20,594 nucleotides of DNA from Teratosphaeria epicoccoides (Eukaryota > Ascomycota > Dothideomycetes > Mycosphaerellales > Teratosphaeriaceae). The notes beneath the pieces were generated by a model. It ran no database searches and was not told the DNA's origin. It saw nothing but the letters and a program-made list of their open reading frames with translations. This document shows, piece by piece, positions 8,257 to 17,636 of this stretch. Positions within the stretch are counted from its first letter, which is position 1, and every line of letters starts with the position of its first letter. Location: assembly GCA_021401465.1 (NCBI GenBank), contig JADDMT010000236.1:1-20594 (forward strand), read 5' to 3'. The position numbers were made by a program, and so were the translations under genes.

Positions 8257-8646
8257 ATGATCCTCGTAGTTGCGACCTACGGACCTTATCTACTACTATA
8301 CGGAGGCATTAGGAATAGTAGCAACCGCGACATAGTCACACTGACGCTAGCTCGACGGCAGCATGTGCACTCGGCAGATACAGCTACATGGGATAGATGT
8401 CGCCATGTTTGCTGCTTCTTTGTTAAGAGCGATAACTACCTGCATGTAGCACATAGCGGCATGTAGCAGCTGACTAATCTAGACGGCAGTTACGAGGGCC
8501 TCATGTGCGCCAGCTAGGCAGTAGCACGTGCACTCGGCGGCAAGGGATATCTATATCTACTACTGCTCTTCTACTTTACCTCTTTACTGATTACATCAAC
8601 TAACTTCGAAGACTTGCCTGATACACACAAGTAGCAGCAACATTAA
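8257..8646 (+). pseudogene. Small unrecognised frame crossing the inner arm edge
   Basis: From ATG 8257 the plus frame continues about 130 codons to TAA 8644, with TAG codons after residue 69 and later. It has a hydrophobic stretch near the C-terminus (GYLYLLLLFYFTSLLITS, about 8548-8601) that could be a membrane segment. The right arm keeps only the first 60 codons (10616-10437, minus strand), where one Trp codon is TAG. A minus-strand frame across the same DNA is also fairly coherent, so strand and function are uncertain. Confidence 0.35.
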
Positions 8647-8674
8647 TTAACCCTCCATCTTACTATTCGAGACA

Positions 8675-9682
8675 ATGGCTAGCATAGTCGCTCAATGCGC
8701 CAATTGTGGCATCGACAGCCCGCTCAAGATGTGCCCATGTCAGGCAGTAGCCTACTACAGCAAGAATTGCCAGATAATCGACTAGCACGATAACTATAAG
8801 GACAGCTACGCTAGGCAGCTAACCCGGAATAGGAATAAGTATGCAGTTAACCCTAAGATATGACGACTAGTCACTAACTTCATGTTTACTAGACGCGTCA
8901 AAATCCTGCCGTTTAAGAAGATCTTTGAAGGGGAGGACATGGCGAGTCGCGCGACAAGGGAGCGGGCTGACAGTGTACTGCCCCCGATCACGGACAAGAT
9001 GTTCGGAGTGCTACTTACTAGACCGCTAGGTGCACATGAGCTTTTCTTTGGCGGGCTAATCGTCGTCGGTTACAATGGGACCCCTAACGCCCCTTAGATG
9101 AGTTTTAGGGGGGTCCGTGTGTTTAGGAGCAAAAGGAATAGGAAGGTCGTCTTCATTGTGATGAAGACAGAAGACGCTAACTAGTCAGGCTAAAAGAAGG
9201 TCAATGTCGAGTACAAGACAGAAGACTAGTACACCTAGGCATTCTACTAAGGCCTGTAGAATACATACGACATAGAGCTATCGTACGACGAGTTCTCTCT
9301 ATAGTTTAGACAGCGTCTGCGAGGCGAGTTCGGCGACGTCGTCGCAGGAGCCCACAACAACTTGGCCACTTTAAATGGCACAATGAACAAGCCGTTCATC
9401 GTCTAGTACTACGTGCAGAGGAACGAGATGCGCTAACAAGTGCATATGTGCATCTCGACACACGTTTCTGAGGCCATAGTCGGCTAGCGAGCAGGCGGGC
9501 GTAGAGACATAGTAGTGTTCTAAACAGGGGTCTAGCCGTGTCTCCTGAAGTCTGGCGAGCTAGCGGAGATAGTGTTACTTATGGTTTACTTGTTTCTTAG
9601 CTCCTATAAGACTAGCATGCTAGTAAGAGCTGCAGTCCCTGCTAATTTGATACGGCAATAGCAGGTAGATGTGATTCGATAG
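8675..9682 (+). pseudogene. MYND zinc-finger protein, mutated
   Basis: ATG 8675 opens a frame of about 335 codons with about 16 in-frame stops. Residues 7-44 form a MYND finger: Cys8, Cys11, Cys20, Cys22, then YYSKNCQ and a stop at codon 37 where MYND proteins have Trp. Expected ligands have become Tyr at codons 28, 41 and 45 (TAC, TAT, TAC), each explicable as TGC or CAT losing one base by CpA/TpG to TpA change. The remainder (about residues 70-335) is a mixed region I do not recognise, with GVLLTRPLGAHELFFGGLIV and later FRGVRVFRSKRNRKVVFIVM. MYND fingers mediate protein-protein contacts, often in chromatin or signalling proteins. It lies in the spacer, so only one copy is present. The last stop is uncertain. 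Confidence 0.65.
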
Positions 9683-9723
9683 TAGCATATTTTGGTCGTA
9701 GTAGCTGCTTAGCTACTACTAAC

Positions 9724-10095
9724 ATGGCGGGTAGGTATGTATGTATTTACCGGAATTCAGATGACATTAATGCGGACCTCTGCAGTTTCGTGTACTCTAA
9801 GCAGTTCGTACTCTACATGACTGTTATAGCTGCTCGGCTGCCTCGACTTCGGTTTCTAGTAATCAAGAAGTATGAGGGAATGTTAGAGAGCGTAGAGGTC
9901 GAAGACAAGATTGTCGAATAGGTTGCGGACTAGATGCGCCTCTAAGCGTATAAGGAAAGGCATAGGAGGATGTAGACGACTTACAAGCTACAGCCGTCGA
10001 CTATGGAAGGCTTCGGAGACTGCCTACAGCGCAGAGACGGCGGCGTAGTAGCTAGTACGGTCACGGTGAATAAGCTGTGTAAGGGGGCAGTCTGA
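9724..10095 (+). pseudogene. Unrecognised 123-codon reading frame
   Basis: The context AACATGGC at 9721 and a coherent frame to TGA 10093-10095 support a small gene or a last exon. Four TAG/TAA codons fall in the second half (from 9919), typical of this window's mutated genes. The protein is basic and mixed, with VIKKYEGMLESVEVEDKIVE in the middle. A TACTAAC lies just upstream (9717-9723), so it might be a downstream exon of the MYND gene, but I could not find a donor in the right phase. No family recognised. Confidence 0.4.
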
Positions 10096-10304
10096 AGACA
10101 AGTTTCATTCTAACTACTGCATATCGCTAACACTCGGTAGTGATGCCTGTCGCCGGATTACACGGCTAGGAGTAAGGCTAAGTAGACATACACGTCAGAG
10201 GAGCGTACGAGTGTAGGTAAGTAGCGATCGAGTAGAAAGCCGTTAAATAAGCACGCCTACGAGTAGGCATGAGTAGGAAGGCTAACGAGCCCGTGAATTG
10301 AGTG

Positions 10305-10405
10305 GCTAGGAGTAGGGCCAAGTAGGCCGAGCTAGTAAGATACTGCTAGTATACTACTAGCACCTACTTAGCTAACTTAGCTCTACTTGGTCTACTCTTC
10401 GTACT
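10305..10405. repeat. Imperfect inverted repeat centred on the 17-mer
   Basis: AGTAGGGCCAAGTAGG..AGCT (about 10311-10332) is mirrored by AGCTCTACTTGGTCTACT (about 10379-10397). The palindrome GCTAGTATACTACTAGC sits between them at 10345-10361. The arms differ by transitions. The whole could fold as a hairpin of about 90 nt and resembles a MITE or a fused pair of element termini. Confidence 0.6.
10345..10361. repeat. 17-nt palindrome in the spacer
   Basis: GCTAGTATACTACTAGC is the reverse complement of the 17-mer at 1920. It forms the centre of the larger inverted repeat 10305-10405. Confidence 0.85.
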
Positions 10406-10436
10406 TCGTACTGCTTAGGGGTTAGGTTTTTGAGAC

Positions 10437-10616
10437 GTTATCGCTCTTAACAAAGAAGCAGCAAACATGGCGACATCTATCCTATGTAGCTATGTCTGCT
10501 AAGTGTACATGCCGCCTTCGAGCTAGCGTCAGTGTAACTATGTCGCGGTTGCTACTATTCCTAATGCCTCCGTATAGTAGTAGATAAGGTCCGTAGGTCG
10601 CAACCACGAGGATCAT
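10437..10616 (-). pseudogene. Truncated copy of the 8257 frame
   Basis: The first 60 codons match the left-arm frame (start codon complement at 10614-10616) and then stop matching at the inner breakpoint. A Trp codon here is TAG, whereas it is TGG in the left copy. The truncation suggests that the left side keeps the original junction with the spacer. Confidence 0.45.
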
Positions 10617-11047
10617 TTTTTACTGCCTTTTAAGGCAGAATCGCCTGATATCGTGCCTTCTTCATTCAGTTATGTGCCTAGGCAGCAGTGTGTGATATTT
10701 AACCGAATCTGTGACAGCGTCGCGTGCCTTCTGTTTCTGACCATTTTTCAGGTAGTAGCGTCATGTGCCTTCTATTTCTGGTCATTTTTCAGGCAGAAGC
10801 TAATGATGTGACGATGTAACGTGTACGGTTAGCGACCATGCAGAGCACATGACCCATAGCTGCTAAAATACAAAAGAAGCTTAGTACTCTAAACTTCTTT
10901 CTTTCAAACAACTACCTTATCTAGTACTCGGCTTCTTCTTTAGCATCTATACAGATACTAGCACACCGATAACACCACGGTATGTAAGCATTATATGCTT
11001 GTATGACGAGACTATAAACTGACGCGCTAGTAGAATCTAAACCTACT

Positions 11048-11098
11048 ATGTCGACAAATCCGACCCTAGACCTAGAGCTAGCGATTAGTGTAGGTTCT
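11048..11098 (+). pseudogene. Methyltransferase stub (right copy)
   Basis: ATG 11048 begins about 17 codons equivalent to the left-arm methyltransferase N-terminus, then runs straight into the deletion junction. The rest of the gene is missing from this arm. The stop-free minus-strand frame 11078-11269 across the junction is a shadow. Confidence 0.65.
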
Positions 11099-11535
11099 TA
11101 TGACTAATAAGTAGTTATGCATGTAGGTAGAAGACCTGCTTCTAGCCGTAGCAGGCGGCAATTCATGACTTTCTTGAGAACTTACTAAGCATCTACCTCT
11201 TAGCGACGTGCCTGCTGTCGAAAAGAAGCTCGCAGCCGTCATCGCTAAACACGAGTTTCCCTTTCTCAAGGTTAGTAGCCGCGATTCTGACTAATCATAC
11301 ATACATATGCTAACTAGTTATGTTTCTAGCTCCTAGCCGAGCTTCGCAACAAGATCTACGAAGGAGTCATTATGTCGCCTACCCTGATTAGCATCATGTT
11401 CAACTACAGCATAGGTCAGCTAAGTAGCCAAGTCGTCAAGTCTACTAGCGCTAGCTAGAAGAACTACGTGCTAGGAGCCCTCCTTGTAGCGTGCTACCTT
11501 CATCGAGCTTACTAGTACAGCATTTGTTACGTATG

Positions 11536-14500
11536 TCACGATCGTTTGCGTTTGTTTCTCCTCGATTAGTCCTAAGTAGAGCTGCTAGCGACGCCACGCT
11601 TGAGCGATAGCGGCCCTTCCTTGCTAGTAGCCGCAATATCGCGCTCCTTAGCTATATTTAGGCGATGTAGCTTGTGTTTAGTTGCTACCCTAGACTCTTG
11701 TTCCTCCTAGTCTGCATTGTATATGAAGTTATAGGACTCAAAGTCGGCAGTGTTGTTAATGTACATGTCACATCGGCCGGAGGTGTCATATTCGTCTGTT
11801 AGCATAACGTGGATGCTATAGTAGACGCTAGTAAGCCCGTAGATACGGCGACCTTGCAGAGTACCTTCCTATAGGCCGGAACGCATTGCTGTAATTACTA
11901 TCATGCTATGAACATCGTCTGCTCTTCTAGCCGGATCTTTCGGCCGGAACAGGTCTACAAACACACCTGTATAGGTCGGACGTTTATTATGTGCTAGTAT
12001 TATGTAGTTGTAGCTGTCTACTATGACGCGCGATTTCTTGTCTTAGAAGGTTACGACATACAACAGGCGAGCAGGCAGCTAGCCCTCGAAGGCGACGACT
12101 AGGTCGATTTGTCTATTAACGCTAGTAGTCTCGTCCGCAACTAGCGGCACTTCGTACTCCTAGACCTAGAGCTAGTCGTTACAGCGATTATCCTGGATTC
12201 CTTGCTAGTTTAGGGTACATCTAACGATGTCTAGCTTAGTTGCAGATAGATCGTCAGGATCCTTATGATGCATCTTCTAGCACTGTATACTAGCATAGAA
12301 AGATACATCTAAATCGTCGACCTAATCCGGTCTCCCCTCGATCCTGTCAGGATCAAGACGCATTGTATTCGACGTCGATGTTATATTAGATGACGCCTAG
12401 TACTCTCTAACAAACACTATAGTAGCATGACAGAAGTAAGGCCCTACCTCTAGCCCTATGTGTGCTACTACATTACTAACTGTCCTCTATATGTCTCTAC
12501 CTAGTAACGATTAGCTAGATCTTAGCCTTCGCTAGCTAAGGAAGGCTTCGACATCCTTCTGCTCTGTCGGTTAAGGCACTTCGCGCTCCCAAGCCTCTCG
12601 ACGTTTGGCCTTAGTCTGCTGCTAGAACGTTAGGCTAGTATTAAAGAATGTAAGCATAGTAATCTTTCGCTAGAAGTGCTCCATAATTTGGTCCTCCTAT
12701 CCGTTCTTCTTGTTAGTCAATTTGAATAGCTTCTTAACGTATTTGACATGCTTGTGTTCGAAGTGGCTAGTGTCAAGGTCTAGCGCGTTGCCGAAGAGCC
12801 GTATCATGTCTACGTAGTATGTAAGGGCATGAAACTTAGGAAAATTGAAGTGCCCTTACAGTTCACACACATTGGCTACTGTCTTAGACTCCTCTGCTCG
12901 CTCTGTCTACGCTTTCTTCTTTCTTAGCTCTCCTTTGCTTATGCGGTACTCCCTAAACTCTTCTTTATACTAGTTACATCAGAACAGGGCGAGGACTATG
13001 AACTAGAGCGTTTCGCTATCATGTGAAGGATATTACGCTAACTAAGAGAAGTCTACTATTGCCCGCAAGAACCGGATAGCGCCATGTGCCTTAGCCTCTT
13101 CTAACAGTAGCACGAAGACTAGGAGCAACTGTCGTAGCACACTCTTCTGCTCCTAGCCTGTCTATTAGCTTACTGCGGACATCTGGCTAAACACCCGGAG
13201 GTTCCTGAATGTAGGCACCGCCGCGAAGCGACAGTCGATAATGACATCTAGTTAATGATCTATAATAGTCTTGCCTTTGTTACTCTTTCTTGCTGCTTTA
13301 TGCTAGCCCTCAGCTTGTAGGAGTGCCGCTCTAGCTCGCTTCGAAGACAGAGGTAGTCGACTCTTAAGCAAATCTTGCGTCTAATCTATGAAATACATTA
13401 ATACGCCCTTAAAGAGTTAGTAGAGCACGTCTACTATTAGCGTCTTGTAGATATTTAGGCTAGGGTGCCTGAATGCAAAGTTCGGTAGGTCGTGTATGTG
13501 GCTACCCTAGTCCTTCTTTGCTACTCGCTAGAGCATGATTTGTATTTGCGTGTCCTTATATATCTACTATGGCGTAACCGCTTCGAGGTCTTCGCGTTTT
13601 TCTAGATCGATTATACATATCGTGTAGTAGCGGTTGTTCTTCACGCCTGTGATCATCACCTGTTCTTAGTAGTCGCTCGCGTATACTGCGATATTTAGGA
13701 AACATCGCTATGTCTCGCTATCTACACACAAGATGTCGAGGCCCTCGCCTGCAGCGAGCTTAGCAATAGGGTCGAACATTGTCTTCATGTAGCGATAGTA
13801 TAGCTTGTCCCTAATGCTTCCTTTCCCGCCTTTGACTACTAGTAGCATTACTAGGAGCACGCTACCTAGTCGATAGTTAGAGTTACAAACCGATCTAGGC
13901 AGGTTGCTAATCGTCAAGTACACTAGCCATGCAATCAGGTCACCTTGATGATTAGTAACCTGTGTCTGTCACTAGCAAGAATTAGTGGCACAATTGTCGC
14001 TCCGTCTATTCTAAGCTCTTTCTGTTTGTCCTACCACTAGTCTGTAGAGGCTATGTCCTAATAGATCCGCCTAGGCGGGTCATCTAGAGTCTCGAGGTAA
14101 TAAGGCGCGTACACGAGATCATTCCTGAAACCCTTGTGCCCTATGAGAAAGCGCATAACGTCTTCGACTTTCCGGTGCCTTAGAGGCACTATCTTAACAC
14201 TAGAGGTCGACTGTAGAGATTCTAATTCGATGTTTGTAATGCTCTAATTTGCAATGAATAGTAGTCGGCAGGCACTTACTTCTCGGATCTTGTCCTTAAC
14301 GCTACGCCTGACCGAAAGCTAAGCAGTTCGTGGATCTTCTACAGCCGGGGATTCTTGAATAACCGATCGATGGCGTTGCTCGAAATGCCTTCGTGTAAGA
14401 GCTAGTATGCAAATGCTACATCTGCATTACTTTAGAAGAAGGTATAGCCCTATTCGTTAAGTTCCTTATCTGTCTGTTCGTTAGACCTAGTCAAGGTTAT

Positions 14501-15161
14501 TACTAACTCAGTAGGATTGCGGCTCAACGTACACTTTGATTAGCCTACCCGCCATGAGACTACCTACGCCAAAAGGTGTCCGCTTATACGGTTACTCGTA
14601 CCTAGCAGACGACAGCCTACTAGCGCGCATATAGATTAAAGCCGAGCTGTGCTCGCTCGTGACGCCATGTAGCCTACCCGTTTAGCTGCTATTCGTGTCT
14701 CCATACCGTCTATCTAGAGATGTGGCGTCTCTTGTGAATGCTGCTAGGTCGTCGTAGAGACTAAGCGCGTCGATGTCACTACTGTCATTGTCGATTACCC
14801 TAGCTGTCGCTGCTATCTCTTTCTCTTACATGTGAGCCTCATTGAACACAGGCTCGACGACTATAACTAGTTCCTCGTTTGCAACATACTGCCTATCTAC
14901 TCCCGTAGCATCGTCGACTAATACCCCCTCCTTATAGGTAAGGACATCGTCTGCTAATTGAGTTTCGACTCTGTCGTTCGAGTCTAAGGAGATGTTCAAA
15001 TCTGACGCGTATTTCTCGTCGGGTCCAAGATCCATAGTGCTCTAATTAATGAAGTGCTAAAACTTTGCCGCCATGCAGGTAGGAACATGCTAGGCATGAC
15101 TACTATGACCTTTTAATGCCTTGCTGTAGCCTGTATAGTATAGTATGCGCTATGAAGCCAT
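11536..15161 (-). pseudogene. Plavaka-type transposase, mutated (right copy)
   Basis: This is the mirror copy of the left-arm transposase, from ATG complement 15159-15161 to TGA complement 11536-11538. The same conserved blocks can be read, with a partly different set of Gln, Trp and Arg codons turned into stops (for example CGG in the left copy is TAG here near 13715, and CAG is TAG near 15053). A one-base deletion near 13966 adds a frameshift that the left copy lacks. Together the two copies show that neither has been under selection since duplication. Confidence 0.85.
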
Positions 15162-15591
15162 TATTAACATAGTGTGTTGCAAAGGCTACGGCGCTTATAG
15201 ACGCGTCAATTACTATAAACACCCGACCCCTAGAAAGGTGCGCGTGCCACGCGGGTAGCTAATTGCCGCTCGGACGGTTCATCCTGTTAGCTAGCTGTGC
15301 GTGGTTAGGGTTAGTGTTTAGGTTAATGGAAGAATCGAGTGTTATTAGAGTGTAGTAGTAAAGGAGGGCCTAGAGTAGACGAAAATGGATGTGCTAGGAG
15401 TATACTAGCGGCAGTTATATTAGCTAACTCATTCTGTCGATCGCAGGCAGTACGAGCGCTATTTTGGCCAGGAATCCCGAATTTTGAGTAGTTTCATATA
15501 TAAATCTAAAGTGTATAGTATTCATATGTATAGAGTCATACCCTCTATTACTAGCGGCTTAGATGTGTAGCGTAGACGTAGTAGGAGTGCC

Positions 15592-15608
15592 GCTAGTATA
15601 CTACTAGC
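15592..15608. repeat. 17-nt palindrome (right arm)
   Basis: GCTAGTATACTACTAGC is the mirror of the copy at 2022-2038. Confidence 0.85.
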
Positions 15609-15693
15609 AGTCGTTGTCTGTCGATTGTAAGGGTTTAAAACGTGTAGTAGCGATCTATAGGTCGGACCTTGACGTAGTAGTAGTAGACGTACC

Positions 15694-15710
15694 GCTAGTA
15701 TACTACTAGC
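15694..15710. repeat. 17-nt palindrome (right arm)
   Basis: GCTAGTATACTACTAGC is the mirror of the copy at 1920-1936. Confidence 0.85.
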
Positions 15711-15855
15711 ATTTAGTAGTCGTCGAGTACATTCGAACAGATAAGATGATCGGTGTTATGCATATACTCTATTAGATGAGGTGCTTGTGTAGTCGCTATC
15801 TGAAACGATACTGCTCACGCACGACTACTAGCATTACTCTATTACAAGATTGTAG

Positions 15856-16683
15856 TCAAACCCTAGTTAATCTGTCATCTTACGCTAGCCTGCGCAGCCC
15901 GTACGATCCTATGCCTCTCTACTCGCCCTGATCATCGCGCATGGTATTAATGAAGTCGTCACTAGTCTGCTAACAGTTCATAGTCTACTCTCCGAATTAG
16001 CTCTATGGCGTAACCTAGTAAAATCTCATTGCCTCTGTTAATCGCGCTAACTGCATTAATCTAGTGCGACTAACCCTGCTACAGGCTTGCCTAGTCGACT
16101 ACTGTTTTAAGTTGTCATCTAGTATCGTGATAGCGTTAGCAGGTGCAAGAGTTACGCTACTCTCAATTTCGTTCACGGTCGATATAAGCAACTAAGGGTC
16201 GTCTTAGTAGCCTTTAACAATAGGATTAGTAGTCACGAAGTCCCCTATAATCATGGCCTTATCTTTCGACCTGTAATCTAGCCCGATGAACCTATCTATC
16301 TTGTTAAATCTATCTAGGATGTAACCGTTCTCTACTACCTACTAGAGATACTAGTCAAAGTCAGTACATGTTAGGCAAGGAAATAGTTGCCTTCTAGGCA
16401 TAGGCTCGAGTATCCTGTTCCTATATGCGTGTCTTAAGTGCCACAATTATTAGGACCCTAGCGTCTAGATCATGCCTGCTACAGATAGTGTCGTAGCGGA
16501 CTAGAAGATAGACAATACGGCGTCGTATATACGACGGCTACGGCTATGGCGATGAAGTGCGAAAAGCGCGGAAGAGTCCGCCGCATCTTTTATCTGAAGT
16601 TAGCTAAGAGACTAACGAGTATAAACAACGCGTGTTTCGAGTAATCCTGACATCTGTAATTCAAACAGACACGATACAGGCAC
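15856..16683 (-). pseudogene. SNF2-type helicase, C-terminal fragment (right copy)
   Basis: This is the mirror copy of the left-arm fragment, with the same frame and a partly different pattern of stop codons. The N-terminal ATPase half is missing here too, so the truncation predates the duplication. Confidence 0.5.
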
Positions 16684-16693
16684 AGCCCGAACG

Positions 16694-17356
16694 ATGAGTC
16701 TACGTGTTTCCTCGACAAGAACCTCTAAGACCTAGCGCGGCACGATTTACAAACCTAAGGCGCCGCGACAGCAGAGTATAGGCACGATCGAAGCGGGCCT
16801 TACACTTTAACACGACGATTACCTACGCCTATACGCTACGTTAGAAGAACGGATGGAGCAGCTTAGCCTACTTGGCTAAATTGCGCGGTCGATAGCAGCA
16901 AAGGAGCGCATGTTCCAGGAAACGAGCGCCTTCTTTAGTAGTAGTAGGGAATTGTAACTTAAATTCCTAGCGACAGCAGAGGCGTTGCAGACACGAGTAG
17001 GGGAGGTCAGTTTTCGGCATCTACTATACAAGATATTGTCAAACTATCGGCAGCGGACGGTCTAGAAGTCGGCAATTACCCGGGGTTAACATGAAGGTAG
17101 TATGGCTGTTATGGTTTAAACGTGGCTCGAAGGCCTTTAGAATAATACGTACAGGATATTCTCTCGCATGCAGAACGAATCTTACTACTATATACGCAGG
17201 ATCTACCGCAGAGTAACTACATCCGTTAGGCTATGTCGTACAGGCGGACATGCTATATAGCGCGGATGTTTCGTGGTACCTATACTAGCTATCATTGAAG
17301 AATTAATGCTAACCGAGGCTAGTTCTACTAGCGGTATTTTAATAGCATACCGCTAG
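16694..17356 (+). pseudogene. Unrecognised conserved-looking protein, mutated (right copy)
   Basis: ATG 16694 starts the plus-strand equivalent of the left-arm minus-strand gene, about 220 codons, ending in the hairpin at 17328-17356. Several codons that are stops in the left copy are still Gln here (CAG in MFQETSAFF and RMQNES), while others are newly lost. Comparing both copies therefore gives a more reliable amino-acid picture. No family recognised. Confidence 0.55.
17328..17356. repeat. Hairpin near the outer arm edge (right copy)
   Basis: This is the mirror of the stem at 274-302: CTAGCGGTAT and ATACCGCTAG around an AT-rich loop. Confidence 0.7.
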
Positions 17357-17479
17357 CAAGCTAAAAGTACCGCCGGCTAATAGGGAAGCGCAATTTCAGG
17401 GGTAGCTGAATTTAGATGACGCTCGCGCGTCGCAAGATACTATAAACATCGCGTCCCCTCCTTCTTCTACATTAATAGA

Positions 17480-17636
17480 CGCCACGTAGCTACATTAGAT
17501 AGTAACTCGTAGTGTGTGCATATTTACATGCTATAGATATTATCCTTTACTAACCTGCTACTAGACCTACATGACTAAGAAGGATATACCGCGCTCTGTT
17601 CTCTGCTAATCCTTTAAGTCGCGTCCTTCTTTGATT
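17480..17636. other. Non-coding stretch outside the right arm
   Basis: No gene or clear repeat seen. It lies between the right arm's outer edge and the ATG at 17637 and may contain that gene's promoter. Confidence 0.35.

Larger units (their letters stand above)
151..8436 (+). repeat. Left arm of giant inverted duplication
   Basis: The reverse complement of this segment recurs at 10437-17479. The outer part pairs with a constant coordinate sum of 17630 (for example 170 with 17460 and 2591 with 15039). The sum drifts to 17632 by 6512/11120, so only a couple of single-base indels accumulate. It then jumps to about 18871 because the right arm lacks about 1.24 kb. The outer edge is the shared run TCTATTAATG at 151. 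The inner edge is the shared run ending GAGCGATAAC at 8436. No terminal inverted repeat or target-site duplication is obvious at the arm ends. This arm is the more complete one: it alone keeps the whole methyltransferase gene, and its innermost reading frame runs on into the spacer. Confidence 0.95.
10096..10436. other. Repeat-rich end of the spacer
   Basis: No gene seen. The block contains two direct repeats of a GGCTAGGAGTA..GC(C/T)AAGTAG unit (about 10161-10184 and 10302-10326), a GAGTAGGCA/TGCCTACTC-type stem near 10255-10275, and a long imperfect inverted repeat centred on the 17-nt palindrome. It adjoins the inner breakpoint of the right arm. Confidence 0.5.
15162..15855. other. Palindrome-rich non-coding block (right copy)
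   Basis: This is the mirror of 1775-2468. It has the 17-nt palindrome at 15592-15608 and 15694-15710, a variant (GCTAGGAGTATACTAGC) at 15393-15409, and the telomere-like tract at about 15303-15324. No gene seen. Confidence 0.45.
10437..17479 (-). repeat. Right arm of giant inverted duplication
   Basis: This is the reverse complement of the left arm and carries the same series of pseudogenes on the opposite strand. It is shorter because about 1.24 kb corresponding to left-arm 6533-7772 is missing at about 11098. Over the 330 bp compared base by base (left 3640-3966 region) I counted about 21 mismatches, all transitions, plus one single-base deletion near 13966. Divergence of roughly 6 percent there argues against a recent event or an assembly fold-back. 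Confidence 0.95.

Noticed and set aside
8806..9097. Minus frame 8806-8997 and plus frame 8882-9097 as separate genes
   Set aside because: The first is antisense to the MYND gene; the second is simply a stop-free part of the MYND frame itself.
151..17479. Assembly fold-back artefact
   Set aside because: An artefact would give identical arms. Here the arms differ by about 6 percent in the part compared and by a 1.24 kb deletion.
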